From Gymnothorax reevesii (lineage: Eukaryota > Chordata > Actinopteri > Anguilliformes > Muraenidae), in NCBI GenBank assembly GCA_029721435.1, contig CM056577.1, forward strand, positions 25,747,719 through 25,811,718: 64,000 nucleotides of DNA, written 5' to 3'. Of the stretch, positions 21,006 through 32,402 are shown piece after piece (position 1 is the stretch's first letter; every line of letters begins with the position of its first letter). The position numbers and the translations under genes are program-made. The notes beneath the pieces were generated by a model that was given only the letters and a program-made list of their open reading frames with translations, had not been told where the DNA came from and did not search any database.

Positions 21006-21754
21006 CAGTGGCGGTCCTACAGGAAGGGCGAAGACATGTCCCTTTGAGTGGATAGATCTCAATCAATTTCCTTTATTGATGTCTTTTCCAATTATTGTAA
21101 GTGGCAACTGAAGACACGGTTTCTCTCCACATGCGATCTAACAGCGATCAAACCGCGGGTTAAATTCAGTACAGTGGCGGAACAGAGAATTGGGTTGCAC
21201 AAAACAGCCGTTGAAAACAATTATAAATCCTGACCTGTTCTCAGTCATCTTCAGGATTAACAAAAGGTTCATTCCGACAGCGCTTCACATTTAACAGGTG
21301 CTGCTTTTTCTCCCCAATTAGGTAAGACGACAATCATTCATCTGGACGTGTATTTGCTGTATTTAAATCTACGTTATTCAAATTGCATAGCCTACCTGTC
21401 GACTCTCGCTAATTGCTTGAGCCGCACGCTTTTTATAACCTAGTGCCGAGTGCCACTGTTTTTTTTTTTTTAATCAACCCACGAAATACCGAGAGTGAGA
21501 GTCCGCGTTTCATTGGAACACGGACCAGTTCAATCACGCGAAGCATTGGCCAATTAATAAGCAAATTATTTGCCTGCACTGAGTTTAGCCAATGATTTCA
21601 TCGCTGTTAGATCGCATATGGTGAAAAACCATGTCTTCAGTAATACGATATACGAAATACGATAATTGGAAAAGACGTCAATAAAGGAAAACGATTGAGA
21701 TCTAGCCAGGCCTAAAAGGGACGTGTCTTTGCCCCTGCTGTAGGACCGCCACTG
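21006..21754. mobile_element. Foldback hAT non-autonomous element
   Basis: The left end is CAGTGGCGGTCCTACAGGAA (21006-21025) and the right end is its complement, ending CCTGCTGTAGGACCGCCACTG at 21754. The 8-bp sequence ACTATCTG flanks both sides (20998-21005 and 21755-21762), the duplication length of hAT transposons. The inverted similarity extends well inward: GATCTCAATC with its partner near 21690, CTTTATTGATGTCTTTTCC with GGAAAAGACGTCAATAAAG, and GCGATCTAACAGCGAT with ATCGCTGTTAGATCGC. No transposase is encoded. Confidence 0.93.
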
Positions 21755-21762
21755 ACTATCTG

Positions 21763-22380
21763 ACAAAAGACATTTTGACAGTCATGTCACAAATACCGTG
21801 ACGGTACCCATGTCCAAGTAAGTCGATAACGTTTCTTGGTGTTGGGAAGCTAGCAAAAGTTTGTTCGCTAAATTAGCAACAGAAAACCAGTGAGAGTAGC
21901 ACAGTCTTTGAAAACATTAACTCTGTACATAACACAATTTACTTAGCTAGCTAGTATTTAGCTTATATTTTCATTCAATTTGCTCCTTGGACACCAAAAG
22001 CCCACCCAAAAAAACCCCATCACCTTAATTTGCCCAGATTAGGGACTTAATTTGGCTCTTTGCTTACAGAGTTGTTACAAGGGGGGAAAAAAACGTTGGG
22101 AAAGTATCTCCTAGCCCACACAGTGGCAAAGGTTTTACCTCAGGAAAAAAATCATCTTTTAATGTTTGAGCTTTTACGCACAAATTATTATCAGCAAAAA
22201 CCCTTGAAACAAGAGTAAATCTCCCTCCTTCCTTCAACAACAATTCCAGCATCAAGTTCCTTTGCCTGTTTTTGTCTCAGTGCATGCAGAATGATCACCG
22301 AGCAACAGAGTAACAGCACAGCCAAGAGGTCAGCAACAGTATCAGTAGCAACATCAGTGCATCAGCAACAGCATCAGTAC
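21763..22380. other. Spacer with a short CAGCA/CATCAG-rich stretch
   Basis: No gene. Near 22305-22378 there is a loose repeat of AGCAACAG, ATCAGTA and CATCAGTGCATCAG words leading into the minisatellite. Confidence 0.45.
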
Positions 22381-22384
22381 ATAC

Positions 22385-22775
22385 ACACAGTACACTTCAT
22401 ACAGTATATTACTCTTGAATTGGCTTTTAGAGAAATCATGCCAGCCGCCGGGCTGTCACTACACATTGTACACTTCATATTGGATATTTCTCTTAAATAG
22501 ACTTCAAAAGAAATTATACCAGCTGCTAGGGTGTCACAACCCATAGTAAACTTCATATAGGATAGTTCTCTTGATTTGGTTTCAAGACAAATCATGTCAG
22601 CTGCTGGGCTGTCACCACATAGAACACTATGAATAGAATATTTCTCTTGCATTGGCTTCAAGAAAAATTGTGCCAGCCACTGGGCTGCCATTACACATAA
22701 AACACTTTGTATGGGACATTGATCTTGTATTGGCTTCAAGAGAAATGTTTCAAACCACCAGGCTGTGATTGTACT
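22385..22775. repeat. 78-bp minisatellite, about five copies
   Basis: Units built around CCAGCnGCTGGGCTGTCAC, then an A/C-rich part, ACACTTCATA and TTTCTCTTGnATTGGCTTCA, begin near 22441, 22519, 22597, 22673 and 22751, a period of 76-78 bp. Because 78 is a multiple of three, the minus strand stays open for 140 codons with a 26-residue periodicity. No known protein repeat is recognised, so the frame is most likely incidental. Confidence 0.88.
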
Positions 22776-25626
22776 GCTCATTATTCTATAGTTCAAGTTA
22801 ATCTATGCCTGGCGCGGTTCTCTTTGGGGACATAGTTGCAGCTCTGTGCCTTCGCTGCCATGTTTGGATGGGCAGGGATCTCACAGAACAAAGCCCTGTT
22901 GCCAAACCCACTGTATGCATCTATGTCTCAATGCCTTCAATAAATATTTTCTATTTCTAACTAAGTGGTCCTATCAGAAATGGAGCATTGAGGTAAATTT
23001 TGATAGGCAACAAATTCAAGCTGTCATATCAAAGTAGAGCAGCTGCTTCGACCTGCTGGAGCGTTACCTGAATGCACATGGCTGTTATATGAATTTTCCA
23101 TTAGATCACTGCCTGACTGGCAATTTGCAAGCTGATTTAATTCGACATTCTGAGAAGCAGTTCCTCGCACCGCCCGTTTGGTAACGCTCCTCCACCTCCG
23201 CTCTACCCATCCAGTACAGCATTCATTAATCCTGTTTTCTTACGACTGAGTTGCTGATCTACAACAAAGACTTTTCCTTTTGATGTCACTGTTGCTGTAG
23301 GCTCTGATCTATGGGGGGGTTGTTGCAGGTCCCTGCTTTTGGTTCTCGCAGAACTGAGCCATGTGACCAAATCCAATGTGTGCATGTATGCCTTTAATAC
23401 ATTTTCTCTACTATGACCACATAAGGGAGTTTTTTTCTTGCCACTGCCGCTGCAGGCATGCTTTTGAGAGGGACCAGGCCAGGGTTTACTGTAAACACAT
23501 TGTGGCAGTATTTGTGCTATTCTGATGAAAGGTAATGTTTCTTTTGTTGACTTGAAAAGAAAAGATAACATGTCTGTTATCTCCCACTTTTCCTTTTCTG
23601 ACAAAGTGATTTTATCAGAAATGATCTCATCTGTATTGGCAACTTCAATGGTGCCTAGTAACGGGCACGTCGGCTCATACAAACATATGTTCACTTAATT
23701 AGGAGCACCTGCACCCTTGCTTTTTTGCGCAGTCAGCAAACATCTGGCAAAAGTGCAATGAATAAGATCATAAAGATAATTCATTGAGATCATGTATGGA
23801 AACACCCTGTTGATGTGCAACTTCAGAAGAGAATGGCCAATCAGGTTCAAGCTGACAAAAAGGATAGAGTGACTCAGATAAACAATCTTTGCAATGATAT
23901 GGAGCAGAAAAGCCACTCGGAATGTATAACTTCTTGGATGGGCTGAAGGCCACGTCAGGTCTCGCTCCTGTTTGAAATCTGTGGCTGCAGAGAGCACAGG
24001 GTCTCCAAAACTGGACAGTTGAAAATGTGGCCCGGTCTGGTGAATGTACGTTTCTGCTGTGACACGCAAACGATAGAGTCAGACTTATTTGTGAACTGCA
24101 TATATCCATTGAACCATCCTGCCTTGAGTTAATTTTGGTGGTGCACTGGTGTGGGGCATGTTTTATTGGCTCACTGCTGGCTTCTCAATACCAATCGATC
24201 ATCTTTTTGAATGCCAAAGCTAATCAGTATATTGTTGCTGACCATTTGCATCCCTTTATGGCCGCAATTTACCCATCTTTTAATGGCTAATAACAGATGA
24301 TAATGCATCATGTCATAAACAAAGTCCATCTCAAACTGTTCTAATGAACATGGCAATGAGTTCAATGTTATCTGTGCTCTCCTGAGTCCCCATGAATTGA
24401 GCATTTTAAGGGATGGTGGACTAGGGGAAAAAATCTGTCAAGATTATGAGATGCAAAAACCTGAATCTCAAAAGTTTGCATTTAACATCTTTTTGAATCC
24501 ATACCACAAAACTGATGCTACCCTGAAGGCAAATGATTTTTCTACCCAGTATTAGTATGGTGTTTCTAATATAGTTCTTGGCGAGTGTAAACAGGACTTA
24601 CTGTATGTGCAGCTGTGAATATGCTGCTTTTGAAGCAATTCATGTGACGTTTCCAGCCCAATGATTCTATTACTGTGTCTGAATTAGCAACATTTTGATC
24701 ACAAGCCCAGTTCTCAAGCCACTGGAGCACACTGCAGCCGTTAAAGCATTAAATAATGTCTAAATGAGCTGCAAGATCAAGATCAGGCCCTCAAAATTGA
24801 CCGGCTTGCCAAAGAGGAAATTGATCAGGGAAACTACCGTAGGGTCAAGTCATAAAATTTACTGTCTTCAATCTGATGCATCTGTGATATACCCTGGTTA
24901 CTCCATAAATCTTCCTTGTAATACAAACCAGAAGAGGGAAGCATGTTTGAATAAATTCATGTCAAAACTCGTTGGATTTTGCAATGAGACAGTGTTTTGA
25001 AGCTGAAATGTGTATCAGAGAGCTTTGTGATCAGGAGATGCAAATGTCTTTATTTATTTATTTTTGTATTTATTTACTATTTGGTCATGTTAGTTTGAGC
25101 ATTATATTATTGTACCTCTAATGCAGGTTTGTTAAAATCAATTCTTCATTTTGATTTACTTCCATGTCTGAAGATGGAGGTAAATCAAGAAGCTCTGAAT
25201 TGTTATTTTCTGAGCAATCTTTGTCAAAAAAAAGGACTGCCTTTGTAACACACCTGACAATATTCTATTTGTTTGACAACAATTGCAACATTCACACAAA
25301 AAAAGTGTTGAGAAAAGAAAATTAGAAAGGAGATAGAAATCCTTGAGGATTATTCTCTCAAAAACTGTATCTTCCGAGCTTGCATTGTTCAGGGCTCAAC
25401 AACAAAGTTTTCATTCCATCGACAGTTATTGAATCATGCCGTATCTCTCCCTAAAGCTGAAACCTGGGAGGAGGTGATTCCTGAGAAAGATATTGTGAGG
25501 CAAACATTTTAAAAAAATAAAGTTCTTAAGTATAGTTTACAGAGTAGCTTGCCTGTCATGCTCTGATTTATTGCATGGTTTAACTAGAACAAGGTCAAAT
25601 TATTTTGAAACAAATCATTTCCTTCT
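22776..25626. other. Intergenic DNA, no gene recognised
   Basis: Several ORFs up to 163 codons exist (for example 23694-23203 on the minus strand), but none shows recognisable domains, start context or splice structure. Weak similarity between about 22885-22960 and 23345-23415 may be an old local duplication. Confidence 0.4.
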
Positions 25627-25658
25627 TACACACACACACACACACACACACGCGCACA
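25627..25658. repeat. (CA)n microsatellite
   Basis: CA array of about 30 bp ending in CGCGCACAC. Confidence 0.9.
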
Positions 25659-25799
25659 CTTCATGAACATTATTCAAAAAATGAGGATTTCATCTCTCCA
25701 ATGTTGGAAAATATTCTCTTTCACATTTATTTATTTATTTTCAAAGTGTAGCCAATAAAATGGTTCACTGACAGTTTGAGGGTCTCTCCTATAATGTTA

Positions 25800-26390
25800 A
25801 CTTTTTTTAAAAAAGAAAAAATAGATATATTTGAGATGTACATTAGTTCTAGGTCTGGCTTGTGCTCATGATGAGCACTGCACTGAATATTCCTCACTCA
25901 CTAACCCTTTTTTACGCTGCCCTCTTCTTTATATGCCCAACATCTTCCTTTGACTTTGAATTTGACCGCAGCCCCAATCTGAATTTACACAGAAGTTTGA
26001 TATTTACATTTATAACACATTCAAAATGCTTTAAATAGGCAAATCTATTGTGTGAGAATTTCATGGGTTGCCCTGGAGAAGGTAAAACTGAATGCTCCCT
26101 CTGGGACAGTGGTCACCAACCATGTGTGCGTCCGAATTGTCTATGACTGGTGGCCTTTTGTCATAGCCATTTTTTTTTGCTTCACTAGAAAATGTCACAT
26201 AGATGAAAATAAAGTTTCAGGGACAATTTTTTGGCACCATGGCACATTTGAGAAAAATGACGTTGTTTCCTTCAATATGTCAAGACCTCATCGAGTGACG
26301 TACAATGACATGACTGAATTAATGAACTACAAATAACATATTCAGTCACTAAAGCTGCAAAGGATTCTAGACTATAATCATTCTTTTATT
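25800..26390 (+). repeat. Duplicated block, copy A (unclassified)
   Basis: Similar in the same orientation to 34130-34735. Shared landmarks in order are CTCATGATGAGCACTGCACTGAA, GAATTTGACCGCAGCCCCAATC, ATGGGTTGCCC, GGGACAGTGGTCACCAACCA, GATGTTGTTTCCTTCAATAT-like sequence, and TGACATGTACAATGACA-type words. An ORF at 26052-26336 overlaps the block, but its frame is broken in copy B, which argues against a shared protein. No terminal repeats or target duplications are visible. Confidence 0.7.
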
Positions 26391-26653
26391 TTTTTCAAGG
26401 TTGTCAAAGAAGGAAAAAAAGGACTAATTTCCTCTTTCCCTTCAGGAAATAGGCACTTCGGACAATCCATGTTATGCTTGACAGCCAAAATTATCTTTGG
26501 GTCATTTCCTCTCCCTAGGAAGGTTTCTTGATTTTTATATAATTTGGATGTACCCCTGTGTCTGGAGAGCCTATATTTTCCTTAATCTGAAATGTCTGAC
26601 TTTATTCATTAGCAGTAAAAGAACATTTCTTTTTTTTCTGTGCAAGGTGTGTT

Positions 26654-27484
26654 TTGTATATTAGTAATATTGATCAGACTCAACAGGCTATTAACCCCAT
26701 TTGTCAGCAGATCACTGATTGTATCCATGCTGCGTGTAAGCTGGTGGATGATAAATCACGATCCCGGTGTAGAGGACGCTTCAAGCCCAACAAGTGGTGG
26801 AACCAGGACTGTCTAATAACCGGGGACAGGCAACGATTGTGGTTTGGTATATGGCGCTCATGCGGGCGACCACGTGAAGGTCATGTATACGAATGTTACA
26901 AGGCCGCAAAACGAATATACCGTAACGCACGTCGTAACGCTAACAACACACAAGTCAGACGATCTGTACAATATTTTAACCAGTTGTATCGTTCTGGTAA
27001 TATCAAACAGTTCTGGAGTAGAGTAAATGCTATGAAACATGGAGATAATTCAACTGATGACATATCCCTGGAAAGCCTTGAGAAGCATTTCACACAGAAG
27101 TTAGCAGGAGATGGTCACACGGACAGTGATGTCTATAGGGATGCAGCGAGGACGGTCGACCAGGTGTATGACGGACAGTATGGCTCACCTTGTAACCATG
27201 TCATGAGCGAGTCCATGGTTACCAAGTATATTAAGCGACTGAGATCAGCATGTTCCCCAGGACTTGACGGTATACTCGCTGAACACTTGAAACACGCTAT
27301 AGGAACACCATTGATCTCGATGTTATCCAACATGTTCAGTATTTGTATTAAGTTTGGTGTGGTTCCGGCTGGTTTTGGAAAAGGTCTACTTATACCTTTG
27401 TTAAAGAAGCCTTCTATGGACACTTCTGTGGCGAAACACTACCGTCCAGTTACCATATCGACAACCCCCCGCCCCCCTCTCTAA
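26654..27484 (+). pseudogene. LINE-B reverse transcriptase, N-terminal half
   Basis: A 276-codon open segment. NKWWNQDCL (about residue 47) is the usual 'WW' motif between endonuclease and reverse transcriptase. It is followed by a basic YKAAKRIYRNARRNANN region, SACSPGLDGILAEHLKHA (about 197-214) and LIPLLKKPSMDTSVAKHYRPV (about 246-266), which are early finger and palm motifs. The frame then fails. The next piece, with FGFIQGRGTEMAAT and SLDAEGAFDGIPH (first catalytic Asp), is read in another frame with stops at about 27540-27790. Confidence 0.85.
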
Positions 27485-27837
27485 GATTCTAGAACTCTAT
27501 ATTTTAGATAGTGCTGAGGGTACGATAAACTAGCACGATGTACAATTTGGCTTCATCCAGGGACGGGGAACAGAAATGGCAGCAACGTTGACTAACGATA
27601 TGATCTCGTATTGTGTGTCACAGGGGTCTCCTGCGTATACGAGTCTTGACGCCGAGGGGGCTTTTGACGGGATCCCCCATCCCATCTTATTCTGGAAAGC
27701 CCTGGACAACATGCCACATCATTGCTGGAGGATCATAGTGTACTGATACCAGCGGCTCAGTGTACAAGCGGGGGGAATAGTCTAAGCAGCCAAATTAATA
27801 TTACTAAAGGTAAAGACAGGGTGGACTCTCGTCCCCG

Positions 27838-28515
27838 ATGTTGTTTAACTTATTTTATCAGGATATGATCTCTATGTTGTCAGCTACACAGGGTGGAATA
27901 TGTATTAACAACACCAGTTATAATGTTTTTTGTTATGCCGATGATCTGCTTTTGACAAGTTTAACTATTACTGGACTACATAATCTCATCAGTGCTGCTA
28001 ATGTATATATTACTAATCATGGTCTGTCTTTTAATGCTAAAAAAACTCAGTGCACTGTATTTGGTAAATGTAACTTAGTTCCTCGCCCACAGTGGTATTT
28101 GAATGGTGTTAGTTTAAAAGAAGGTGAGTGTATGAAATATCTGGGCGTTGATTTATCTTACGCAAGACCTGATAGCCATATCAATGAGAGAATTCAATCA
28201 TGTCGCAGAGCGTTTTACGCATTACAATGTGTAGGTGTTCATAAGTTAGGTGCAGGTGGCGACATTATCGCCTATATATGGAACACAGCTATTAGACCAG
28301 TTCTCACTTATGGTATACAATGTGTTAGTATCGATAAACGGCAATTGTCATTATTAGAACAAACTCAGACCAAATTGTTAAAGGCTGCCTTAGGTATACA
28401 TAAATACTGTAGAAATACACCACTGTTAAATGCACTGAAAATACACAAGATTGAATCAACATTAGATATTGGATATGTCAATTTACTGCGAACGTCAATG
28501 TTGTCAAACTCCTGA
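27838..28515 (+). pseudogene. LINE-B reverse transcriptase, YADD half
   Basis: A 225-codon open segment carrying CYADDLLLTS (YADD codons 27934-27945), the catalytic aspartates of motif C. GLSFNAKKTQCTVFG and MKYLGVDLSYARPD (about 100-113) follow, then the thumb-like region TAIRPVLTYGIQCVS. It ends at a stop near 28513. A further open piece, 28540-28809, continues the C-terminal region after a frame change. Confidence 0.85.
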
Positions 28516-28539
28516 GCAAAATCTTTTTATGTACATTTA

Positions 28540-28809
28540 TTGAATATACAACACTGTGATAGAAACTTTAGTCAGAACTGTGATAGAAATCCTAGTCAAA
28601 ACTTAGTCACCCATTCTACTCAGTCTTGTATTAAACATGGTATATCTTTTATTAAATATTTATTGAATGACAACTACGCTTCACAATGTAATAGGCAAAT
28701 GAAATGTTTTCCTCAGGATGACGGGTATGCTGATTCAGTCAGAAGTCTTTTACTCAGTTCCGATCCATACAATAAATTGCTTTTGGATATGTTACTTATA
28801 CCATTTTAA
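28540..28809 (+). pseudogene. LINE-B C-terminal fragment
   Basis: An 89-codon open segment directly downstream of the YADD half and before the 3' tail. It holds a duplicated word (HCDRNFSQNCDRNPSQN) and ends in LLLDMLLIPF. It probably represents the natural C-terminus, joined to the preceding piece before a mutation near 28513. Confidence 0.55.
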
Positions 28810-28942
28810 TCATGTTCATGTGTGCATCTTAATGTTTACTTATGTGCTTATACGTTATGTTTTATCTTATATTGTATTGTACTCTCCTTTTGGAGGCTGA
28901 ATAAAATAAATAAAAAATAAAATGTAGGTGTTGGAATGAAAA

Positions 28943-29200
28943 CAAACGGCGCCCTCCATAATTATTGATTAAGATGTGGTTAAGATGTGTTAAAAGCCTT
29001 AAAATAAATTCAATTTTTTATTGCGGAACCATACTCTCACACTGAAAATTGTAGAAAAATGAAACCTTCAACTCAAGAGAATTTTAAGGGAAAAAAATCC
29101 CTGACTAAGAAATAATTATTTTTCATAAAATCACCTGTTCCACAATTATTGGCACCCCTAACAATTCCTAGGAAATAAATGTCATTGAAGCATTTCTGTC
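28943..29200 (+). mobile_element. Tc1-like remnant (third family), left end
   Basis: It follows the left end of another common fish Tc1 element: GCGCCCTCCATAATTATTG, then AGATGTGTTAAAAGCC, CCTTCAACTCAAGAGAATTT, AAAAAAATCCCTGACTAAGA and finally CCACAATTATTGGCACCCCT. The second ATTATTGGCACCCCT copy is the inner direct repeat of that family. No transposase is seen downstream, so this is a truncated relic or a MITE. Confidence 0.7.
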
Positions 29201-30720
29201 ATTTCTACAGTATTTTACAAAGTTGATCACAGTATCTAGGAACTCTAGATATCCATTCAGATGGCAATCCGTCAATTAAATTGCATAAAGCACCACAAAT
29301 AATTGGTGACCATGGGCCTAAGTGGCACAGGTAATCATGGACCATCACTACTCCTGTCACACACCTGCTGTCAGGTGAAGACATTTCATTGACACTGCAA
29401 CCTGGCATAAGATGTCTTGCTGCAGCAGGAGCCCTGGACAGCAGAGGGCACTGTTACCCTTTTTATTTTGAGGATATGTTCTTTGCAACATTTACGACCT
29501 TGTTTGCAGCAGTGATTTGAAAATCCAGTTCAAGGGGGCTGCAGTGTGCGCTGATTTTAGGGGGTTTCGGGAGTGGTGGCATATTTATATCATTAATTGG
29601 CTATAGAAGTGTGCATCATGTCCTCAAGCTCTTTAACTGAGAATTGACTGAAAACAAATTACAAATATCTGTTGACAGCCCTTTTACAATTTTACTTGCT
29701 TCTGGTCAAAGGAATTCTGGAAAATTAAAATACACTAGCACATGATTCAGCCTATGCAACAATAATGCTTATCATGCAATGGTTTTGAGAATTAGGGTCA
29801 GTAAAAAGATGCATATCATTGCATATAATTAGGGTTTCAGAGTAAGTTCATGTGTATGACAGAGGACAGTGTAAATAAAGCAAACTCATCTGCTGGATCA
29901 GGCCGCAAATTTGGGTTTTGCTGCCATCACGTTTGGCATTGCTCAGGTCAGTCACAATGATGCTCCACTCAAATATGTTGGTCTATTTATACTCACAAAG
30001 TGTGCTTATTCATCATGGTGTAAGTGACTTTTTTTTTTTTTTCAGAAGTCGACAATACCTGCAGTCCTGTGTTGTAGACAATTGGGGTTGTGGTTCTTTG
30101 GACTGGTTTTCAAAATGCTGTACCATATTTGGGCTTGTTTGTGTTAAATGGCAGAGGAGCATGAAATTGAGGCCTTGTCCATACATACCTGGGTATTTAC
30201 GAAAGCATAGCATTTTCTATGCATTTCAGCCCTTCACCTCATGCACACATAGACAGGGAACACTGAGTATTTTGCTTGTGATGTCAGAGTTTAAGTGCCT
30301 AAGTGTGAGTCCTAAAAGCTTGTGATTGGCCTACGTGGCCTTACGTGAAATTGTATCATTGAGTGGACAGAGATATTTTTGGAAAAGAGGGAGGAAAAAT
30401 CGAGTTTTTAAAAATATACCTGTACATGTGGACTAGGCCTGACTCAGGATTGCACTCCTGCAGAGGCAAAATCCCAGCTGTGTAGCTTTGCTATGTATTG
30501 GGCTTACAATCCATCAACAGTTTCATTTCCCTCCCTATCCTCTAGCTGGCATATCACATGAATGTACTGAAGGTTCACTGGACAAGGGTCCCACATAAGT
30601 AAAGGAAGGACCACTTCAGCTTGTTACTGCACCTGACCAGTTTGTTAGGGTACCCCCGGAAATGTTCACAGCATGTTTTCCCATTTCAGTTTTTCTTCAA
30701 GCGATTCGCTGAGTCTATCC
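29201..30720. other. Intergenic DNA, no gene recognised
   Basis: No domain-bearing ORF. A poly-T run lies at 30030-30042. Nothing else stands out. Confidence 0.4.
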
Positions 30721-30959
30721 ATTTTAGCCTAGTTTTAGTATAATGGCATCTGCCAAAACAAAAAAAAAGCAAAGCGGACTATGGTACAATATTGGAAAAT
30801 GTGTCCTTCCTTGGGGGAGATGATAGTGAAGCGCTTTGCAGGTAGGGAGCTGATGCGTTCTCTTTCAGCTGCAAACCCGCACATAGTAGTACATTGGTCG
30901 GATTGTCCTGTGTTATAAACATTTGTGCTCGCTGCTAAACTTTGCATGAGTTATTCAAG

Positions 30960-31194
30960 GATATTTGTACACTATGGATTTGGCCTCATCACGCGTCCGC
31001 GTCTGCCGTGTCTGCGGAGATTTTCTTGTGAACGCTCTACAGCCCACATAAGTGCACCGATTCTTTTCAAATTTTGCAGGGACATGTATTATGGTAAGTT
31101 CACCACACCTATTGATTTTGGGTACTCTGGAACCATCTTGGCCCAACTGGGGGGCCTTCGGGGGATACATGTACTCGGTTGCCGAGTGCTCTAG
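30960..31194 (+). mobile_element. Helitron-type non-autonomous element, 3' end
   Basis: The 3' end has the diagnostic structure: a perfect short hairpin ACTCGG-TTG-CCGAGT (31173-31187), three bases, then CTAG (31191-31194) followed by T. This fits the CTRR terminus and A/T insertion site of Helitrons. The body (TTTTCTTGTGAACGCTCTAC, ATTCTTTTCAAATTTTGCAG) looks like a dispersed repeat. The 5' end (a TC after an A) was not located, so the start is an estimate. No replication or helicase protein is encoded. Confidence 0.6.
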
Positions 31195-32190
31195 TTTTAT
31201 TTGCATTTAATATGAGTAGTCCTCTCATTAAACCCATTAGGCCACATAGCACATGCATTTCAATCGTCTATCTCATTGACAAGCAACAAAATGGCCAACA
31301 TTCCCATGTAGAGTGATTGTAGCTTGTGCAATAGCTATTTTGAAGCATTGGCCATTTGTAGGCATTCTGTTATTCAGGTGTATAGGATGGTTTGTGTCAT
31401 TGGGCATACCAGTTTGTCAGTGTTCTATGCTAGGTATTACAGTCTGGTTTCATGTAATACCATGGCGAGGGATTACGTAAGGTGGTATGACATAAGATGA
31501 ATTAATGAATGCACGATAGTCCCATAGTTGGCTCTGTATGTTTACCATCTTTATTATTTAGAAATATGTTTGTACATTAACAAGGAGAAGAACATAAGAA
31601 AAGTGAATATGAATGCAAAATATACAAAATGAAATAGTTCCTCAGTATTCTCTCTTCTTGATAATGGAATTCTGTAAGAAACATATTTTTTATCAGAAAT
31701 ATCTTGAGGTGTATCTAAATAATCGGAAAATATGGTTCCTTGTTTTGAGCTGGCTGGGTTGCTTGTTTCCATATAAATATCTGGCGGCCTTGTTAATCAC
31801 CTTTAGCTCCTCTGCCCGGCAGCTAGCTAGCTGCTGCCGCAATTTCATGAAATGGACAAGCATGAGGCACACTGATGCACTTACATTAAATATCAAGGGC
31901 TGCCATTCCTTTAGTTACCATAATTTAGCCTGTGTTAATTCAGCAGGTGACCATTTGTTTTTATTTAATGCTCTTTTCAGGCCTAATATTGATTGAATGC
32001 AAAAGTTAGACTGGTGAGACAGGTTCTCTCTCCTCCCTCATTTCTATTGTTTGTAATGTTGTGTCTTCACACCAGCAAGCTGCAGATTCTGGCCAGGAAG
32101 CATCTTTTGATTTTACTTTTGCAGAGCTTTAAGATAAACGCATTGCTAGGTTCCCATGCTAATTGTGGTCAATAGACCACTGCATTGTAT
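31195..32190. other. Intergenic DNA with a possible conserved-type patch
   Basis: No gene. The stretch around 31785-31985 is free of repeats and carries TAATTT/ATTAAT-type and CAGGTG words, a texture common in conserved non-coding DNA. This is only an impression. Confidence 0.3.
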
Positions 32191-32195
32191 AAGCC

Positions 32196-32233
32196 CACAC
32201 ACATACATACATACACACACACACGCACACACG

Positions 32234-32283
<50 letters not shown>

Positions 32284-32375
32284 TACACACGCACACACAC
32301 ACACACTCACACACCCATGCGCGCGCACACACACAAACACACACACTCACTCACACACACACTCTCCCATGCGCG
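32196..32375. repeat. Long (CA)n microsatellite
   Basis: About 180 bp of CA with CATA, CG and CTCA interruptions. Overlapping His/Thr and Cys/Val ORFs are artefacts. Confidence 0.95.
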
Positions 32376-32402
32376 CGTATGAGGTGCCGTTTAGGCCATA
32401 AT

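Larger units (their letters stand above)
26650..28918 (+). mobile_element. LINE-B: second non-LTR retrotransposon, different lineage
   Basis: A 5'-truncated element starts upstream of the reverse transcriptase and ends at an A-rich tail (AATAAAATAAATAAAAAATA, 28900-28919). Its reverse transcriptase is clearly different from LINE-A in sequence and codon use. The reading frame is broken between about 27483 and 27837. No endonuclease is recognisable, and no flanking duplication was found. Confidence 0.87.

Noticed and set aside
22441..22775. CRISPR-like array of repeats
   Set aside because: The units are contiguous 78-bp diverged minisatellite copies without conserved short repeats separated by unique spacers, and the DNA is vertebrate-like.
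22885..23415. Local duplication between about 22.9 and 23.4 kb
   Set aside because: Similarity (CCAAA-CCA-TGT/GTGCAT-TATG words) is too short and patchy to separate from chance.
23203..23694. 163-codon minus-strand ORF
   Set aside because: No recognisable domain, no splice structure and no repeat link; length alone is not enough.
26052..26336. Protein-coding exon in duplicated block copy A
   Set aside because: The matching frame in copy B contains stops, so similarity between copies is not explained by a shared protein.
32146..32401. ORFs encoding His/Thr or Cys/Val repeats
   Set aside because: They are translations of the (CA)n/(GT)n arrays in every frame; the same applies near 5570-5670, 14720-14800, 54724-54841 and 62569-62732.
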